Origin: an uncultured Clostridia bacterium
GTDB lineage: Bacteria; Bacillota; Clostridia; Oscillospirales; Oscillospiraceae
DNA: 52,277 nucleotides
Direction of reading: 5' to 3'
NCBI GenBank assembly: GCA_947365965.1
Contig: CANAZG010000011.1
Coordinates: 1-52,277, forward strand
In this document: piece by piece, positions 48,815 to 52,277 of the stretch
Layout: every line of letters starts with the position of its first letter
How positions within the stretch are numbered: position 1 is the first letter of the stretch
The notes under the pieces: model-generated
The model's input: only the letters and a program-made list of their open reading frames with translations
Database searches by the model: none
What the model was told of the DNA's origin: nothing
Position numbers and translations under genes: made by a program

Positions 48815-49574
48815 TGTCGTTCCCTCCCGCAGCCAGGAGCGTCAGGGTGTCGGAGATCTTCTGATACATCTCCTCCGTGGAGCTGACGCCCTTGTAGATC
48901 TGGTGGAACACCTCGCCGTCCCGGATGAACAGGACCCGCTTGGCGTGACTGGCGGCCTTGGTGGAGTGGGTGACCATGAGGATGGTCTGGCCCTCGGCGT
49001 TCACCTGGTCAAAGAGGCCCAGGAGGCTGTCCGTGGCCTTGCTGTCCAGGGCCCCGGTGGGCTCGTCGGCCAGGACGATGCGGGGCTCGGTGATGAGGGC
49101 CCGGGCCACCGCCGTGCGCTGCTTCTGGCCGCCGGAGACCTCGTAGGGGTATTTTTTCAGCAGGTCCTGGAGGCCCAGGCGGCGGGCCAGGGGCAGCAGC
49201 CGCCGCTCCATCTCCGGGAAGCGCTTCCCCGCCAGCACCAGGGGCAGGAGGATGTTGTCCTGGATGGAGAAGGTGTCCAGGAGATTGAAGTCCTGGAACA
49301 CGAACCCCAGGTGGTCCCGGCGGAAGGCGGCGATCTCCCGCTCCCGGATGGCGACGATATTCTTCCCGTCCAGGAGCACCTCGCCGCTGGTGGGCTTGTC
49401 CAGGGCGGCCAGGATGTTGAGCAGGGTGGTCTTGCCGGAGCCGGACTCGCCCATAATGGCCACGTACTCCCCGGACTCCACCGCGAAGCTGACATTGGAC
49501 AGGGCCTGGACCTGCTGGCCCCCGAAGCGGGTGGTGTAGACCTTCTTAAGGTCGCTGACTTGCAGGATTGGCAT
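48807..49574 (-). CDS. ABC transporter ATP-binding protein, BceA type
   Basis: 255-residue ATPase driving the BceB-like permease. Walker A is GESGSGKTT, the Q-loop lies in FVFQDFNLLDTFS, the signature is VSGGQKQRTAVARAL, and Walker B is RIVLADEPTGALDSKAT with the H-loop in VTHSTKAA. The MacB/LolD/BceA subclass is evident from the Q-loop and signature. First gene of the operon, with ribosome site AAGGAGGT and promoter/operator at 49609-49684. Confidence 0.93.
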   Translation of the reverse strand: MPILQVSDLKKVYTTRFGGQQVQALSNVSFAVESGEYVAIMGESGSGKTTLLNILAALDKPTSGEVLLDGKNIVAIREREIAAFRRDHLGFVFQDFNLLDTFSIQDNILLPLVLAGKRFPEMERRLLPLARRLGLQDLLKKYPYEVSGGQKQRTAVARALITEPRIVLADEPTGALDSKATDSLLGLFDQVNAEGQTILMVTHSTKAASHAKRVLFIRDGEVFHQIYKGVSSTEEMYQKISDTLTLLAAGGNDNG

Positions 49575-49608
49575 ATCTTGTTACCTCCTTGGGTTTGTTT
49601 GCAGGCCC

Positions 49609-49684
49609 ATTATACCCCATTGTCCGCCGCCGTTCCATCGATTTACCTTACAAAAAGGGCGGGAACCTTACATTGCTGTAAGGT
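49609..49684 (-). promoter_or_regulatory. BceAB-type operon promoter with BceR-like operator
   Basis: Minus strand -10 TATAAT (49609-49614) and a weak -35 TGGAAC (49632-49637), so activation is expected. Just upstream lies the dyad ACCTTACA-TTGC-TGTAAGGT (49665-49684), matching the TnACA-N4-TGTAA pattern known for BceR-type regulators, plus a third half-site ACCTTACA at 49645-49652. The stretch 49685-49862 shows nothing I can name. Confidence 0.75.
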
Positions 49685-49862
49685 TCCTGCCGGGGCAGCC
49701 GCATTTCCGGCAGCGAATCATCGTCCTGCCGCTGTCTGCCCGGCAGTACTGCCCGGCGGCAGATGCTCCGGAGGCCGGCAGTTCCTCAAAAATTTTCTCC
49801 CTTTTACCTTTTATGTTGATAAATGCCTATCATTTTTCCTTTTATCAAAATGACGAAACAGA

Positions 49863-49885
49863 CGGTTATCCATCATAGATAACCG
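49863..49885 (-). terminator. Terminator of the hydrolase gene
   Basis: Stem CGGTTATC / GATAACCG, followed on the minus strand by TCTGTTTCGTC, about 22 bases past the stop. Confidence 0.7.
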
Positions 49886-49907
49886 CCCGATAAATCCGAT
49901 AATTGTA

Positions 49908-50651
49908 TCAGCTTTGCAGATACTCAATCAGCTTGCTCGCATATTCATCACTGTGTTCGTGTAAATATTGCCCGTGTCCCATATGTTCAATCTCTACATC
50001 CATCATAGCGGGCAGATATTTCTTTAACAAAGCGGCGCTTTTCCTGGGATATTGCTCATTTGAGCCCCGCCAAAACAGAACCGTTCCCTTGTAATTTTTT
50101 ATATTTTCAGGAATGCTGTACTGATACACAAATTCACATGCACACTTTATTGTATTTGGTGTAATGTTCTGATAGAGCATCTCTATAATACTGCGGTTAT
50201 CTCTGCCCATAACCGCATCCATCATGAATTTAGGAATTGCCTTTCCATTTTGAATCCGCTTTATCGCTTTGCAGAAGATATATTCATATGGCCTCGTCAA
50301 CAAACCCATTTTTGTCAGAAACGCCGCATCCAAGTGCGTTTTGGCAACATTAACATTGCCTCTGCCGATGATCTCGACAGCCATTGTTGCTCCCATAGAA
50401 AAGCCTGATAGGCAGTACAAATTACCAGATAGATTATCCAGTATATAATGTTCTATCTCGTCACAGTCATTTTCAACGCTAACAAGCTCACCTGTTCTCT
50501 CACTGTGGCCGTCCACTTCAGCCAATATCACATGATAGTCCGGCAACATTCTTAAAATAGGCTCATAGCAAAGCATTGCTGTGGAAGCCATTCCATGTAT
50601 AAATAATATCGACTGGTTGTTCTTATCTCCAAAACACAAAAAATTCATCAT
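49908..50651 (-). CDS. Alpha/beta hydrolase
   Basis: 247 residues from the ATG at 50649-50651 (MMNFLCFGDK), chosen because GGAG lies six bases upstream; an in-frame GTG 12 bases further up is less likely. The oxyanion strand is ILFIHGMAST, the nucleophile elbow GFSMGA (Ser85), and the likely catalytic histidine lies in EHMGHGQYL. The substrate is unknown. It is markedly more AT-rich than its neighbours and stands alone with its own promoter and terminator, which suggests recent transfer. Confidence 0.85.
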   Translation of the reverse strand: MMNFLCFGDKNNQSILFIHGMASTAMLCYEPILRMLPDYHVILAEVDGHSERTGELVSVENDCDEIEHYILDNLSGNLYCLSGFSMGATMAVEIIGRGNVNVAKTHLDAAFLTKMGLLTRPYEYIFCKAIKRIQNGKAIPKFMMDAVMGRDNRSIIEMLYQNITPNTIKCACEFVYQYSIPENIKNYKGTVLFWRGSNEQYPRKSAALLKKYLPAMMDVEIEHMGHGQYLHEHSDEYASKLIEYLQS

Positions 50652-50683
50652 GCTTTTCTCCACAAATTTTGATTGCTGTTTTC

Positions 50684-50712
50684 ATTATATCATGGTTAAC
50701 ACTTGGCTTCAA
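50684..50712 (-). promoter_or_regulatory. Promoter of the hydrolase gene
   Basis: Minus strand -35 TTGAAG (50707-50712), 17-base spacer, -10 TATAAT (50684-50689). Confidence 0.75.
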
Positions 50713-50796
50713 GCTGCGATTAGTGAAATCGCTGGAGCTTTTTCCATCAGCACGGAAGGTAAAAGGGCCAAAATTTTGGATCCCTCCCTTTTTCTC

Positions 50797-50825
50797 TTGC
50801 GCGGACTGCCGCTTTCCGCTACAAT
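50797..50825 (+). promoter_or_regulatory. Promoter of hemW
   Basis: TTGCGC (50797-50802), 17-base spacer, TACAAT (50820-50825), 32 bases before the GTG start. Confidence 0.65.
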
Positions 50826-50857
50826 GGGGATGAAACCAGCCTGTGAGGTGACCGCAC

Positions 50858-52063
50858 GTGAAAAAGCCCGTTAAGCCCCTGGGACTTTACATCCACATTC
50901 CCTTCTGCAAGAGCAAGTGCATCTACTGCGACTTCTACTCCCTGCCCCGGGCCGAGGACAGGATGGACCGCTACGTCTCCGCCCTCTGCCGCCAGCTGGC
51001 GGAGATCGCCCAGTGGACCACCGCCCACACCGTGGACAGCGTGTACCTGGGCGGCGGCACCCCCTCCTATCTGGGGGAGAAGCGGCTGCGGCAGATCCTC
51101 AAAACCGTAAAAAAGCACTACCGCCTGTCCCGGGACGCGGAGATCACCCTGGAGGCCAACCCGGACAGCGCCGGGGACTGGCGGGCCCTCCGCGCCCTGC
51201 GCCGGGCCGGGGTGAACCGGCTGTCCCTGGGGGTGCAGTCGGCGGACGACGGTATGCTGCGCACGCTGGGCCGGCCCCACACCTTCGCCCAGGCGGAGGA
51301 GGCCGCGGCTGCGGCCCGGCGGGCCAGGATCAAAAGCCTCTCCCTGGATCTCATCTACGGCCTGCCCGGCCAGGACCTGGCGGGGTGGAGGGATACCCTG
51401 GAGCGGGCGGCGGCCCTGGAGCCGGACCACCTGAGCTGCTACGGGCTGAAGGTGGAGGAGGGCACCCCACTGTGGGACATGCAGGAGAAGATGGACCTGC
51501 CGGACGACGACGCCCAGGCGGATATGTACCTGTGGACGGTGGAGCGGCTGAGGGCCCTGGGGTATGAGCAGTACGAGATCTCCAATTTCGCCCGGCCGGG
51601 CCGGGCCAGCCGCCACAATATGAAGTACTGGACACTGGGCGAGTACGCGGGGTTCGGCCCCGGGGCCCACTCGGATCTGGGGGACGTGCGCTACGCCTAC
51701 CTCCGGAGCCTGGATACCTACTGCGCCGGCGTGGAGGCGGGCGTAAGTGTGCTGGAGAGCAGCGAGCGCATTCCGCCCCGGGAGCGGGACATCGAGTATG
51801 TCATGCTGGGCCTCCGCCTGACCCAGGGCATCTCCCGGCAGGAGTTCGAGAACCGATACCGCCTGCCCTTCGCCCCCATCCAGTCGGTGCTGGAGCGGTT
51901 TCACGCCTCGGGCCACGCGGCCCTAGTGGGAGGACGGTGGCGTCTGACCCCGGAGGGCTTTCTGGTGTCCAACCAGATCATCGGTCAGGCCCTGGAGGCC
52001 CTGGCCGGGGAGAAGCTGCGCCGAGAGGAGGCCAACGCCCGCCACGACTACCGGGTGCGGTGA
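50858..52063 (+). CDS. hemW: Radical SAM heme chaperone HemW (HemN-like)
   Basis: 401 residues from GTG 50858 with GAGGTGA upstream. The radical SAM motif CKSKCIYCDFYS has Cys17/21/24, and the next position is Phe26, as in HemW rather than the CxC of true HemN oxidases. YLGGGTPSYL, LEANPDS, RLSLGVQS, LDLIYGLPGQ and the C-terminal HemN_C domain (RDIEYVMLGLRLTQGI) are present. HemW binds heme and delivers it to respiratory proteins; old annotations call it coproporphyrinogen III oxidase. It is followed by repeat B copy 2, which may end the transcript. In Firmicutes hemW often precedes hrcA; here they are far apart. Confidence 0.93.
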   Translation: MKKPVKPLGLYIHIPFCKSKCIYCDFYSLPRAEDRMDRYVSALCRQLAEIAQWTTAHTVDSVYLGGGTPSYLGEKRLRQILKTVKKHYRLSRDAEITLEANPDSAGDWRALRALRRAGVNRLSLGVQSADDGMLRTLGRPHTFAQAEEAAAAARRARIKSLSLDLIYGLPGQDLAGWRDTLERAAALEPDHLSCYGLKVEEGTPLWDMQEKMDLPDDDAQADMYLWTVERLRALGYEQYEISNFARPGRASRHNMKYWTLGEYAGFGPGAHSDLGDVRYAYLRSLDTYCAGVEAGVSVLESSERIPPRERDIEYVMLGLRLTQGISRQEFENRYRLPFAPIQSVLERFHASGHAALVGGRWRLTPEGFLVSNQIIGQALEALAGEKLRREEANARHDYRVR

Positions 52064-52073
52064 AGATTCTGTC

Positions 52074-52222
52074 TTCTTTTCTTTTGTGAACAAAAAAAAG
52101 AAACAAAAGAAAAAACCTTGGAGGCTGTATGACAGCTGCCGGCAGTCTGACGGTGATGTTCCGTTAGACTGCCGGCAGGAAAGGGTTCAGCCGCTAAAGT
52201 TCTTTTTGATTCTTTTTCTTTC
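52074..52222. repeat. Repeat family B, copy 2 (MITE-like)
   Basis: The left end TTCTTTTCTTTTGTGAACAA and the right end CTAAAGTTCTTTTTGATTCT are A/T-rich inverted sequences like those of copy 1. The centre holds CTGCCGGCAGTCTGACGG paired with CCGTTAGACTGCCGGCAG. It starts 11 bases after the hemW stop. No coding frame. The last 55 bases of the window show nothing recognisable. Confidence 0.75.
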
Positions 52223-52277
52223 CCTAGTTTGTCAAGTCAAGTGCACCAATCTGTGAAGAGGGAAGCACTCCGCAGGG

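Noticed and set aside
46409-48886. 825-codon frame opposite the BceB-like permease
   Set aside because: His/Gln/Gly-rich shadow crossing several real genes on the other strand.

Overview
The window looks like chromosome of a high-GC, low-oxygen Firmicute of the Oscillospiraceae type (Flavonifractor / Lawsonibacter / Pseudoflavonifractor-like). The grounds are the hrcA-grpE-dnaK order with a CIRCE operator, strong AGGAGG ribosome sites, a GerS-like lipoprotein beside alr (sporulating Clostridia), a FAD-less selenium-dependent xanthine dehydrogenase, and many codons ending in G or C. The genus is an inference; no 16S gene is present.

Layout. 1-2665: heat-shock operon hrcA-grpE-dnaK (dnaK runs off the left edge) read leftward from a CIRCE-controlled promoter. 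2759-5675: nnrD, a GerS-like lipoprotein and alr, read rightward, with two copies of a small palindromic repeat (family A) at 4373-4449 and 5797-6016. 6017-8261: a more AT-rich MATE exporter divergent from a MerR regulator, with a 19-bp-spacer MerR-type promoter. 8385-8948: yjdF behind a likely yjdF riboswitch. 9036-12805: an atypical phosphofructokinase and the selenium-dependent xanthine dehydrogenase, both leftward. 12963-13038: tRNA-Thr(CGU). 13390-17682: a polymerase/ligase-like membrane protein, an initiating sugar transferase and a polyamine-type acetyltransferase. 17843-19755: tandem paralogous three-helix membrane proteins of unknown role. 19895-23859: a second MATE/MerR pair and a marR-MATE operon. 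24087-25796: the NifU-like plus GGGtGRT operon. 26665-29935: tRNA-Ser(CGA) and an orphan type III restriction helicase/nuclease.

30127-39557 holds an approximately 9.3-kb integrated element of lower GC. It sits in the 3' end of the glyceraldehyde-3-phosphate dehydrogenase gene. A 141-bp near-perfect direct repeat (139/141) marks both ends: the right copy completes the intact gap gene, and the left copy is a 3' remnant still attached to what appears to be the original gap terminator. The element carries a tyrosine integrase, a serine recombinase, two XRE regulators, a WYL regulator, a SprT-like metallopeptidase, an exported Ig-like protein operon, and an unknown winged-helix-like protein bracketed by two related giant inverted repeats. 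I see no relaxase or conjugation genes.

40430-45465: a histidine-kinase-like protein lacking the phospho-acceptor histidine, mnmA, then yqeC-yqeB-selD. The last three would supply the labile selenium cofactor for the xanthine dehydrogenase encoded about 30 kb away. A second repeat family (B) lies at 44245-44389 and 52074-52222. 45536-52063: a TraX-like membrane protein, a BceAB-type ABC transporter operon with a BceR-type operator but no local BceRS genes, an AT-rich alpha/beta hydrolase, and hemW.

The points most deserving follow-up are the gap-targeting element, the paired giant inverted repeats inside it, the riboswitch expression platform at yjdF, the tandem unknown membrane paralogs, and the split selenium-hydroxylase system.
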